A stretch of DNA of 14,505 nucleotides, from the NCBI GenBank assembly GCA_025934385.1, contig JAICYE010000010.1, forward strand, positions 1 through 14,505, written 5' to 3'. The translations under genes were made by a program, and so were the position numbers. Position 1 is the first letter of the stretch, and each line of letters begins with the position of its first letter. The notes under the pieces were generated by a model that made no database searches, had not been told where the DNA came from, and saw only the letters and a program-made list of their open reading frames with translations. Positions 1 to 7,049 of this stretch are shown here, in pieces. The DNA is from Acidimicrobiia bacterium. GTDB lineage: Bacteria; Actinomycetota; Acidimicrobiia; IMCC26256; BP-133.

Positions 1-2
1 CC

Positions 3-836
3 CGGCCGGCCCGCCCGGGCGGACAGCGGGCCCGCGACGCCCTGGGGTGGACGGGCGACCTCATCGCCGCCGCCGTGCTGGCCGGCGTCCTCTCCGACCG
101 GCTCGACCTGGCCCACCGCCGCCGCGCCCAGGCCGAGGCGGACGCCGCCGTCGAGCGCCAGCGCCTCGAGCTCGAACGGCAGCTGCGGCGCCGGCTGGAG
201 TCGCTCGACGAGGGCCGGCGGGCCTTCCTGTCCTCGCTGCTCCACGAGTTCCGCCCGTCGGTCGCCTCGCTGTCCACCCTCGCCCGGGCCCTGCGGCGCG
301 ACGAGGACGAGCTGACCCCCGGGGAGCGGACGGAGCTGCTGGAACGGGTCGACGGCCACGCCCACCACCTCGACGTCGTCCTCCGGGAGGTGGCCGAGGT
401 GCTCACCTCGCAGTCGCTCGACGCCGAGCACCGCCTCCACCACGCCGACATCTACCTCCCCCACCTCGTCGGCGAGGCCACCGCCCTGGCCGGCCTCGCC
501 CCCGACCGGGTCGTGACCCGCTCGGAGCCCGGCGAGAACGTCGTCCGCAGCGATCCCGACAAGACGCTGCGGGTCCTGGTGAAACTCCTGGAGGACGCCG
601 GCCGCCGGGCGCCTCCCGACGCCGTCATCGAGGTCGTCGTCGACCGCCGGGACGGGATGCTCGAGCTGTCCGTGGCCCCCGGCGCGGAAGGCGATGCCGA
701 CAGCCTCGGCCTGTGGATCGCCGCCCGCCTGGCCGAGGCCATGGGCGGCGGCCTGTCGGCCGAGGGCGGGGCGGTGCGGGCCTGGTTCGGTGCCCTTCCC
801 CGACCCGGACACCCCGAGAATCAGACACCCCGATAA
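3..836 (+). CDS. Histidine kinase, 3' part, with degenerate ATP-binding domain (5' end outside window)
   Basis: The frame is open to the left edge, so the gene starts upstream; the first in-window start codon is GTG at 75. The visible part aligns with the intact kinase at 11862-13406, from its last membrane helix (around 60-95) through a coiled coil (about 105-200) to the dimerisation helix. The phosphoacceptor motif LLHEFRPSV has its His codon at 243-245. The catalytic domain is eroded: the N-box, NLLEN in the paralog, is KLLED here (582-596); the DxGxGIP box is absent, with APGAEG at 675-692; and the F-box and ATP lid are shortened so that the G2-like SLGLWI follows almost at once. I infer that it can dimerise and perhaps carry phosphate on His but is unlikely to bind ATP. 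It precedes two response regulators and probably shares their transcript. Family assignment is firm; the loss of activity is inferred from motifs. Confidence 0.85.
   Translation, partial: RPARPGGQRARDALGWTGDLIAAAVLAGVLSDRLDLAHRRRAQAEADAAVERQRLELERQLRRRLESLDEGRRAFLSSLLHEFRPSVASLSTLARALRRDEDELTPGERTELLERVDGHAHHLDVVLREVAEVLTSQSLDAEHRLHHADIYLPHLVGEATALAGLAPDRVVTRSEPGENVVRSDPDKTLRVLVKLLEDAGRRAPPDAVIEVVVDRRDGMLELSVAPGAEGDADSLGLWIAARLAEAMGGGLSAEGGAVRAWFGALPRPGHPENQTPR
808..833 (+). repeat. Short direct repeat at the kinase 3' end
   Basis: The 10-mer GACACCCCGA occurs at 808-817 and again at 824-833, a 16-nt period. The bases after each copy are also similar (GAATCA versus TAATGT). The second copy abuts the TAA stop of the kinase gene. 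It may be chance in GC-rich DNA, a small duplication, or a regulator site ahead of the next gene. Confidence 0.4.
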
Positions 837-926
837 TGTCGGATCCGTCTGAACGGACAGTTGCCTCCGACCGCTGCAGACCGCAGGCTGTGCAGCGGAG
901 AAGAGGGGGGAAGCGAGCTGGACATC

Positions 927-1568
927 GTGCGGCTGGCGCTGGTGGACGACGGCGGCCCCTTCGGACGCGGCGTGGAGGAGGCCATCGACGGGGCGTCGGG
1001 CGGCGCCGTCACCGTCGTCGGCCGGACGGGCGACCCCCGGATGGCCGTCGACCTCGTGCGCCGGCGCCGGCCCGACGTCGTCCTGCTCGACCTCGTCCTC
1101 GGCCCGGCCGGCCTGACGGCGGTGCGCGACCTCCATCGGTCGACGCCGGTCACCCGCATCGTGGCCGTGGCCGACGAGGCCGACGTCAACCTCGTATCGG
1201 CCACGTTCCGGGCCGGGGCCCACGGCCTCCTGCTCAGCTCGACCGCCCCCGACGACCTCGTGGCCCCGCTGCTGGCCGCCGCCTCCGGCCACTGCGTCCT
1301 GCCCGGACCGCTGCTGCCGTCGCTGGTGGGGACGGCGGTGGTCCGCCGGCCGGAGCTGCTCGACACGCTGACCCCGGACGACCGTCAGCTCTGGCGGATG
1401 GTGGCCGACGGCGTCGAGACCATGCAGATCGCCGAGACGCTGTTCGTCTCGGAGCGGACGGCCAAGCGGATGGTGGCTCTGCTCCTGCGCCGGCTCAACG
1501 TCGCCAACCGCATCCAGGCCGCGGCCCTCGCCGGCCAGGCCGGGCTACTCGACTCGGTCCCCACGTAA
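927..1568 (+). CDS. Atypical NarL/LuxR-type response regulator with degenerate receiver
   Basis: An N-terminal receiver domain is followed by a C-terminal LuxR-type helix-turn-helix, a predicted cytoplasmic DNA-binding regulator. The GTG at 927 puts the start at VRLALVDD, matching the paralog downstream; a purine-rich stretch at 902-913 could be its ribosome site. A TTG at 861 would add 22 residues with no homology. The acidic pair (D7, D8) and phosphorylation Asp (D55, in VVLLDLVLG) remain. The conserved Ser/Thr is Ala (codon 1170-1172), the invariant Lys is Ser (codon 1236-1238), and the usual Met-Pro after the Asp is missing. The output domain, about residues 147-210, carries VSERTAKRM as recognition helix. 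These changes suggest reduced or phosphorylation-independent switching. It lies 90 nt after the degenerate kinase and 9 nt before the canonical paralog, so the three are probably one operon. Confidence 0.9.
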   Translation: MRLALVDDGGPFGRGVEEAIDGASGGAVTVVGRTGDPRMAVDLVRRRRPDVVLLDLVLGPAGLTAVRDLHRSTPVTRIVAVADEADVNLVSATFRAGAHGLLLSSTAPDDLVAPLLAAASGHCVLPGPLLPSLVGTAVVRRPELLDTLTPDDRQLWRMVADGVETMQIAETLFVSERTAKRMVALLLRRLNVANRIQAAALAGQAGLLDSVPT

Positions 1569-1577
1569 GGGCCCGAG

Positions 1578-2261
1578 GTGAAGACGGGTCAGGACATGCT
1601 CACCGTCATCCTCGTCGACGACCACCAGTTGTTCTCCCGGGGCCTCGAGCTGCTGCTGAACACCGATCCCGACAGCCGGGTGAAGGTCCTCGCCCGCACC
1701 GAGGACGCCGGCCGGGCGTTGGAGCTCGTCCGCCACCACCGCCCCAAGGTGGCGATCATCGACCTCGTGATGCCCCCGCCCGGCGGCCTGAGCGCGGTCG
1801 AGGCCGTGAAGCGGCACTATCCCGAGGTGCGGGTGCTGGCCCTGTCGGGCAACGACGACGTGGCGAGTGCGGTCGATGCGCTGCGGGCCGGGGCCGACGG
1901 ATTCCTGCTCAAGTCGTCGGAGCCCGACGAGCTGGTGCCGCCGCTGATCGCCCTGGCCTCGGGGATCTCCGTCCTCCCCGCCCCGGTGATGAACGCCCTC
2001 CTCGACGCCAAGGCCACGTCCGGCGAAACCCGCCTGGCCGGCCTCGGCGACGAGGACATCGCCCTCCTCCGCCTCGTGGCCGCCGGCCTGGAGAGCATGG
2101 AGATCGCCGAGCAGCTCCACGTCTCGGAGCGCACCGCCAAGCGCCTGGTGGCCGCCCTGCTGCGCCGCATCGAGGTGGCCAACCGGGTGCAGGCGGCGGC
2201 CTTCGCCGGCCGGGCCGGCGTCCTCGAATGCGACCCGTCCGGGCCGCCGCCCGTTCCGTAG
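1578..2261 (+). CDS. NarL/LuxR-family response regulator
   Basis: This is a receiver plus LuxR-type HTH transcription factor of 227 residues, a normal length for the NarL/FixJ family. The receiver is canonical: acidic pair D14-D15 (ILVDDHQLF), phosphorylation Asp D62 (IIDLVMP), switch Ser S90 (LALSGND) and invariant Lys K112 (FLLKSSEPDE). The HTH spans about 155-215 with SMEIAEQL and VSERTAKRL. GTG 1578 is chosen because AAGGG at 1567-1571 lies 6 nt upstream; ATG 1596 would also keep the whole domain. The stop of the preceding regulator is 9 nt upstream, indicating co-transcription. The two regulators are paralogs, from a likely tandem duplication in which this copy kept the receiver chemistry. 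The partner kinase is unknown: the adjacent one looks ATP-incompetent, and an intact paralog lies at 11862-13406. Confidence 0.95.
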   Translation: MKTGQDMLTVILVDDHQLFSRGLELLLNTDPDSRVKVLARTEDAGRALELVRHHRPKVAIIDLVMPPPGGLSAVEAVKRHYPEVRVLALSGNDDVASAVDALRAGADGFLLKSSEPDELVPPLIALASGISVLPAPVMNALLDAKATSGETRLAGLGDEDIALLRLVAAGLESMEIAEQLHVSERTAKRLVAALLRRIEVANRVQAAAFAGRAGVLECDPSGPPPVP

Positions 2262-2466
2262 GTAGCTGACCGGCCCCCGAGTGGCCCCGGAGTGCCAGGT
2301 CTGGCCCTCGCACCCGGTGATCGGCCCATTTGGTCTGTGATGCAATCATCCCCGCTCGCACCATTCCTGTCGTTTTCCATCGCAGAAGGGCTCTTCGAGC
2401 CTCTGACCCACACGAGCACACAGCGCCGCCAAGGGGGAGGACGTCCTGTCGCGGCGAGGAGAGGTG
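2262..2466 (+). promoter_or_regulatory. Intergenic region, likely promoter of the ABC transporter operon
   Basis: No gene is seen in these 205 bases. About 2325-2400 is noticeably less GC-rich than its surroundings, as expected of a promoter, but I cannot assign -35 and -10 boxes with confidence. Two short dyads are present: GCCAG-GT-CTGGC at 2294-2305 and TGAT-GCA-ATCA at 2338-2348, either of which could be an operator. A purine-rich ribosome site (AGGAG at 2458-2462) lies just before the binding-protein start. I see no convincing hairpin with a T-tract after the response regulator. Confidence 0.5.
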
Positions 2467-4149
2467 ATGGCTTTGCGTAGACGTTGGCGCTACGTCGCCC
2501 TGTTGAGCACCATGGCCATGATCGGAGGCGCCTGCTCCGGCGGATCCTCCAAGCAGGCCTCGTCGAATTCCAAGGCCGACACGAGCCAGGCCGCCTCACC
2601 GGCCCCGACCGCCGGCTCGTCCACGCCCAGCGGCGACAACTCGTCGTCCGCCCCCTCCAACCCCGCCGCCCCGGCCGCCGACAACTCGCCCTCGGCGTCG
2701 TCCCCGTCGGCCTCGGCCGCCGCGGCCACGAACTCCAACCCGTCGGCCGGCAAGGCCGGTACGAGCAGCACTCCGGCCGCCCGCTCGGCCGCCGGCACCA
2801 ACAGCAACACCGCCGCCGCCTCGAAGACCAACACCGCGGCCGCCCCTACCCCCGGCGGGCCCGGGCCGGTTCCGGCCGGCAGCGCCATCCCCGCCCCCGC
2901 CCCCGGCGGCAAGGCCAACTACGCCTCTGACAAGGGCGTCACGGCCGACACCATCCGGATCGGAACGATCAACATGACGTCGGCCACCCGGAGCCTCGGC
3001 CCCGCCATCGCCGGCGTGCAGGAGCAGAACCTCGACGCCGCCGTCAAGTACGTCAACCGCAACGGCGGCGTGGCCGGGCGCAAGCTGCAGCTCGTCACCT
3101 GTGACGACGGCGGCGACATCGCCCGGGGCCGGGCCTGCTACGAGAAGCTGAAGGACAACGTCTTCGCCCTCGTCCCCTCGGTCACCTGGCTGACCGACGT
3201 CATCCACGACCGGCTGGTCAAGGACAAGCTGCCGTGGCTCTCGTGGGGCTGGTTCAAGAGCGAGTACGAGGACCCGTGGATGTTCCCCTGCCACGCCAAC
3301 GGCATGCGAGAGGCCGCGGCGCTGGCCGACTGGACGGCCAAGATCGTCAAGCCGCAGACGGTGGGGATCCTCTACCTGAACGTGAGCGAGGACATCGCCG
3401 CCAAGGACGTGGCCACCAAGCAGCTCCAGAAGTACGGCATCAAGGTCGTCGGGTCCGTGGCCCAGGAGTGGGACTCCCCCGACGAGTCGCAGCACGTGCT
3501 GTCCATGCGGACGGCCAACCCCGACTTCATCCTGTCGTTCTCCTGGCCGGCCCCGGTGGCCAAGTTCGCCCACGACGCCGATAGCCAGCACTGGGCCCCG
3601 AAGCTCGGCTTCGGCGCCAACCATCTGACCGGCGACCCCGGCTACGGCCCGATCTTCGGTGAGTACATCAAGGACCGCTTCTACACGATCACGTCCTGGG
3701 GCGTGCCGACCGGCCCCGACCCCGAGAACGCCGAAGGCGGCAACACGCCCGAGCAGCAGACGCTGCGGGACGAACTGCTGCGGACCAACGGGCGGGAGTA
3801 CCAGGGCTTCAAGTGGCGCTACGCCGGCATGCACCACATCACACAGTCCGGCTGGGTCTGCGTCAAGATCCTGGCCAAGGCGGCGGCCCAGTTGGGGCCG
3901 GACCTGACCCGGGACGGCTTCAGGCAGGTTCTGGAGAAGAACGCCTGGGACTCCGGCCTCGGTGTCACGCTCCACTGGCCCGCCGGTGACCACAACGCAA
4001 GCCCCTACTCCTTCAACCGGGAGTTCGTCTACAAGTGGATCGGCGCCTCCGACGGCGGCTGGGACCTGAAGAGGATCCGCCCCGACCCGGTCTTCGACTG
4101 CGCCGGCGGCAACATCCCGGCCGAGGCCAAGACCGTCTGCACCAGCTGA
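2467..4149 (+). CDS. Lipoprotein substrate-binding protein of Liv-type ABC importer
   Basis: This is the extracytoplasmic receptor that captures the solute and delivers it to the permeases encoded downstream. The N-terminus has basic residues, a hydrophobic stretch and the lipobox IGGAC, so Cys23 should be lipidated and anchor it to the membrane. Residues about 24-150 are a low-complexity linker of Ser, Ala, Pro, Asn, Thr and Gly. The type I periplasmic-binding fold (Peripla_BP_6/LivJ-like) starts near residue 158 (TADTIRIGTIN), with AVKYVNRNGGVAGRKL and VGILYLN typical of the family. At 560 residues it is longer than usual because of the linker. Six Cys in the folded part could form disulfides. 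ATG 2467 is preferred to the adjoining GTG 2464, as AGGAG lies 4 nt upstream. Relatives bind branched-chain amino acids, amides, urea or aromatic acids, so the substrate is open. Confidence 0.93.
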   Translation: MALRRRWRYVALLSTMAMIGGACSGGSSKQASSNSKADTSQAASPAPTAGSSTPSGDNSSSAPSNPAAPAADNSPSASSPSASAAAATNSNPSAGKAGTSSTPAARSAAGTNSNTAAASKTNTAAAPTPGGPGPVPAGSAIPAPAPGGKANYASDKGVTADTIRIGTINMTSATRSLGPAIAGVQEQNLDAAVKYVNRNGGVAGRKLQLVTCDDGGDIARGRACYEKLKDNVFALVPSVTWLTDVIHDRLVKDKLPWLSWGWFKSEYEDPWMFPCHANGMREAAALADWTAKIVKPQTVGILYLNVSEDIAAKDVATKQLQKYGIKVVGSVAQEWDSPDESQHVLSMRTANPDFILSFSWPAPVAKFAHDADSQHWAPKLGFGANHLTGDPGYGPIFGEYIKDRFYTITSWGVPTGPDPENAEGGNTPEQQTLRDELLRTNGREYQGFKWRYAGMHHITQSGWVCVKILAKAAAQLGPDLTRDGFRQVLEKNAWDSGLGVTLHWPAGDHNASPYSFNREFVYKWIGASDGGWDLKRIRPDPVFDCAGGNIPAEAKTVCTS

Positions 4150-4169
4150 GGAAGTCTCAGTCGCAGCAA

Positions 4170-4210
4170 TGATCGTGGCCGGCCCGGAGCGATCGGGTCG
4201 GCCACGATCA
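4170..4210 (+). terminator. Strong intra-operon hairpin after the binding-protein gene
   Basis: TGATCGTGGCCG at 4170-4181 is perfectly complementary to CGGCCACGATCA at 4199-4210. The stem continues inward through 4187/4193 with two G-T wobbles, leaving a 5-nt loop (4188-4192), about 18 pairs in all. No T-run follows. It sits 20 nt after the stop of the binding-protein gene and 33 nt before the permease start. In such operons a hairpin here usually acts as a partial terminator or a 3' stabiliser that keeps receptor mRNA in excess; that role is inferred. Confidence 0.7.
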
Positions 4211-4243
4211 CGAACGAACCGTTGATCTTCAAGGAGGGGTGAG

Positions 4244-5143
4244 GTGGTCGTCGGCGTCACGGCAAGCGTCTTCGAGTCTGCCGTCATCATCGGCATCTTC
4301 ACGGGGACGATCTACGCCATGATGGCCCTGGGCCTCGTGGCCTCGTTCCGGATCAACCGGGTGGTCAACCTGGGGATCCCGGGGCTGGCGGTGTTCGGCG
4401 CCACCGTCTACTTCGAGATGTCGAACGTGTGGGGCGCGCCGGTGCTCGTCTCGCTGGTCGGCGGCGTTCTCGTCGGGGCGCTGTTCGGGGCGGTGCTCGG
4501 GGTGTGCAACCTCAAGATGACGGAGTGGCCCCGGGGCTTCGTCATGATCTTCACCCTGACCGTTTCGCTGTTCCTCTTCGGCTGGTCGGACAAGATCCTC
4601 CCGCCGATCCAGGTCAGCCCGGCATCGCCCTTCGGCGACAAGGGCGGGTTCAAGGTGGCGCTGACGTTCGTGTCCAACCACCAGGTCGGCACGTTCCTCA
4701 CCTGCATCGTGGTGACCCTGCTGATGGCCTTCGTCGTCAGCAAGACCCGGATCGGCATCTACGTCCGGGCCATCTACGACGACGGCGACTCGGCCGCCAC
4801 GCTGGGGATCCCGCTCAGCTACTTCGTGGTCGGCGTGTGGGCCGTGGCCGGCGCCCTGGCCGCCCTGGCCGGCATCCTGGTCAGCCCCCGGGTCACGCTC
4901 GACCCCTACCTCATCCTCTTCGTCACCATCTGGGCCCTGGCCGGGGCGATCCTGGGCGGGCTCGAGTCGTTCGGCATCGCTTTCGTCGGCAGCCTCCTGG
5001 TCGGCCTGTCCCAGGGCATCCTCGGCGCCGGCATCATCCACCTCGGCCCCGGGCTCGAGAACCTCGGCGCCATCGGCATCGTCGCCGTGGCGGTGTTCTA
5101 CGCCGGCGTGAAGCGCCGCGACCTGGCCCACATCCAGACGTGA
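4244..5143 (+). CDS. livH: Liv-type ABC transporter permease, LivH family
   Basis: This is the first of two membrane subunits that form the translocation path of the importer. The product is 299 residues, the usual LivH length, and almost wholly hydrophobic with about eight membrane segments. Family features include the N-terminal segment GTIYAMMALGLVASFRINRV followed by VNLGIPGLAVFG, and the cytoplasmic coupling region SKTRIGIYVRAIYDDGDSA with AATLGIP that contacts the ATPase. The segment ALAGAILGGLESF is also characteristic. GTG 4244 is supported by a strong AGGAGG at 4232-4237 with 6-nt spacing. It follows the binding-protein gene after a hairpin and lies 28 nt before the LivM-LivG fusion, so it is in the same operon. 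Family assignment is secure; the substrate depends on the binding protein and is not known. Confidence 0.95.
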   Translation: MVVGVTASVFESAVIIGIFTGTIYAMMALGLVASFRINRVVNLGIPGLAVFGATVYFEMSNVWGAPVLVSLVGGVLVGALFGAVLGVCNLKMTEWPRGFVMIFTLTVSLFLFGWSDKILPPIQVSPASPFGDKGGFKVALTFVSNHQVGTFLTCIVVTLLMAFVVSKTRIGIYVRAIYDDGDSAATLGIPLSYFVVGVWAVAGALAALAGILVSPRVTLDPYLILFVTIWALAGAILGGLESFGIAFVGSLLVGLSQGILGAGIIHLGPGLENLGAIGIVAVAVFYAGVKRRDLAHIQT

Positions 5144-5171
5144 CCGAGTTGTTCAGCCTGAAGGAGCTGTG

Positions 5172-7049
5172 ATGATCGGAACCCGACGCAACGGAGGAGG
5201 GGCCGCCACAGCCGTGGCCGACGGCGGGGCCGCCGTCGACGTGGCACCGGAGAAGCCGGCCAAGGTCGGCCCGGCGCTGCCGGTGACGCGGCTCGTCCTG
5301 CCGGTCGTCGTCTTCTGCCTCGGCGTGGCCGGCGAGTTCCTGCTGGCCAACCACCTGACCTACGCCGCCTCCACCGCCCTGTGCTACGGGATGGTGGGCC
5401 TGGGCCTGTACCTGCCGCTGGCGGCGCTGCGGGAACTCCCGCTCAACGGCGCGGCGCTGGCCGGCCTGGCGGCCTACTTCTTCGCCTTCCATGCCCACGG
5501 CGGCTCGGCCGGCAAGACGGTGCTCGGCGTGGTCGTCGGAGTCGGGCTGTGCACGGCGGTGTCGATCGCCGGTGGCCTGGCCTCCCTGGTCGTCACCGGC
5601 CTGTACTTCGCCGTGGCCTCACTGGTGGTCCAGATCGGCATCGAGAAGGTCGTGTTCTCGTTGGGCTGGCTGACCGGCGGTGCCTCGGGCCGGGGCGTGG
5701 CCCAGCCCGACGCCATCAACGGGTTCTTCACGACCACCCGGGTGGTGTTCCTCATCAGCGGCCTGGCCTGCCTGGCCATCACGGGCGCGGTGTGGCGGGT
5801 GAAGAAGAGCAAGGTGCTGTCGAACTGGGTGATGACCGGCCACCAGCCCGAGGGCGCCGACGCCGTCGGGGTCCGCCGCTGGGTGCAGAAGGTCGTGATC
5901 TTCGGACTCTCGGGCGTGCTGATCGGCGTCGCCGGTGTGCTGTTCGCCTTCGTCAACGGCACGCCGCCCCCGCCGCCGCAGTTCGGGGTGATCTGGTCGG
6001 TGATCTTCCTGGCCATCCCGATCGCCTCCGGCATGCGGACGATCTCGGCGCTGTGGACGGTGGCGGCGGTCTTCACCGCCCTGCCGATCGTCCTCGAGTC
6101 GCACCACATCAATCCCAACCTGCTGTCGGGGAGCATCCTCCTGGTGGCGCTGGTGGCCTCTCAGAGCCAGGACAAGGTCATGGCCCGGATCCGCAACCTG
6201 CGCCGGGAGCCGGAGGTCATCGAGGAGATCGCCCTCGAGGAGGGCCACGCCGCCCTGGCCGAGATCCAGGAGAAGCCCGTCCTGGCCACCGCCCCGGCCA
6301 TCGTCAAGGAGGTCGACCTGCGGTCTCCGAAGGTGCCCCGGGCGCTGGTCGGCACCGACATCGGCGTCCACTTCGGCGGCGTCAAGGCCGTCGACGGGGT
6401 CAACGTCCGGGTCGGGCCGGGGCAGCGGGTGGCCATCGTCGGCGCCAACGGCGCCGGCAAGACCACGCTGTTCAACGCCCTCAACGGGTTCGTCCCGCCC
6501 ACCACGGGGACCGTGCACCTCGGTGACCAGGACATCACCGGCATGCCGGCCTACGCCCGAATCCGCCAGGGGCTCGGGCGGACGTTCCAGCTGCCCCGGC
6601 TGGCCGACATCCTCACCGTCCGCCAGAACGTCCTGGCCGGGCAGGCCCAGGGCGACGACCTGGTCCCCCGGGCCGACTGGCTGATGGAGCGCTTCGGGAT
6701 CGCCGCCCTGGCCGACATCCCCATCCAGGTGGTGCCGTTCGGCACCCGGCGGAAGGTCGAGATGGTCCGGGCCCTGGCCCGGAGGCCCGAAGTGCTGCTG
6801 ATCGACGAGCCCGTCTCCGGCCTCGAGGACGAGGAGGTCAACGAGCTCATGGAGGTGATGCTGGAGCTCCAGGCGGCCGAGGGCTGGGGACTGCTGCTGA
6901 TCGAGCACGACCTGCGCTTCGTCACCGGCATCGCCGAGCAGATGATGGTCATGGTCGACGGCAAGGTCCTCACCGAGGGCGCCGTCAACGACGTGCTGGC
7001 CGACGAGCGGGTCCGCCAGGTCTACCTCGGAGAGGTGGTGCCGGTCTGA
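5172..7049 (+). CDS. Fused ABC transporter permease and ATPase (LivM-LivG fusion)
   Basis: One 625-residue polypeptide joins the second membrane subunit to the first nucleotide-binding subunit. Residues about 40-330 are the LivM-like permease: hydrophobic helices, with LYFAVASLVVQIGIEK as the LivM core and SNWVMTGHQPEGADAVGV as the coupling loop. A charged linker follows (about 335-390). The ATPase, about 392-620, has Walker A GANGAGKTT (424-432), Q-loop RTFQLPRL, the LivG-style signature PFGTRRKVE in place of LSGGQ, Walker B LLIDEP (about 542-547) and switch His in LLLIEHD. ATG 5172 is chosen over the adjoining GTG 5169 because AAGGAG at 5161-5166 lies 5 nt upstream. No internal stop or frameshift separates the halves. 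Its stop overlaps the LivF start. Such fusions are known in this family, so this is a real architecture rather than an assembly artefact. Confidence 0.95.
   Translation: MIGTRRNGGGAATAVADGGAAVDVAPEKPAKVGPALPVTRLVLPVVVFCLGVAGEFLLANHLTYAASTALCYGMVGLGLYLPLAALRELPLNGAALAGLAAYFFAFHAHGGSAGKTVLGVVVGVGLCTAVSIAGGLASLVVTGLYFAVASLVVQIGIEKVVFSLGWLTGGASGRGVAQPDAINGFFTTTRVVFLISGLACLAITGAVWRVKKSKVLSNWVMTGHQPEGADAVGVRRWVQKVVIFGLSGVLIGVAGVLFAFVNGTPPPPPQFGVIWSVIFLAIPIASGMRTISALWTVAAVFTALPIVLESHHINPNLLSGSILLVALVASQSQDKVMARIRNLRREPEVIEEIALEEGHAALAEIQEKPVLATAPAIVKEVDLRSPKVPRALVGTDIGVHFGGVKAVDGVNVRVGPGQRVAIVGANGAGKTTLFNALNGFVPPTTGTVHLGDQDITGMPAYARIRQGLGRTFQLPRLADILTVRQNVLAGQAQGDDLVPRADWLMERFGIAALADIPIQVVPFGTRRKVEMVRALARRPEVLLIDEPVSGLEDEEVNELMEVMLELQAAEGWGLLLIEHDLRFVTGIAEQMMVMVDGKVLTEGAVNDVLADERVRQVYLGEVVPV

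Noticed and set aside
844..857. TCCGT-CTGA-ACGGA small hairpin between the kinase and first regulator
   Set aside because: A 5-bp stem is expected by chance in this composition; no further support.
47..2269. 740-residue open frame on the plus strand over the two-component genes
   Set aside because: Its product is an Arg/Pro/Gly-rich low-complexity sequence typical of the shifted frame in GC-rich DNA. The overlapping frames have clear kinase and receiver motifs.
5152..5162. TTCAG-C-CTGAA dyad before the fusion gene
   Set aside because: Only 5-bp arms with a 1-nt centre, overlapping the ribosome site; too short to call a regulatory element.
6738..6756. Missing LSGGQ signature in the ATPase half of the fusion
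   Set aside because: LivG proteins typically carry a divergent signature of this form, so the domain is regarded as active.
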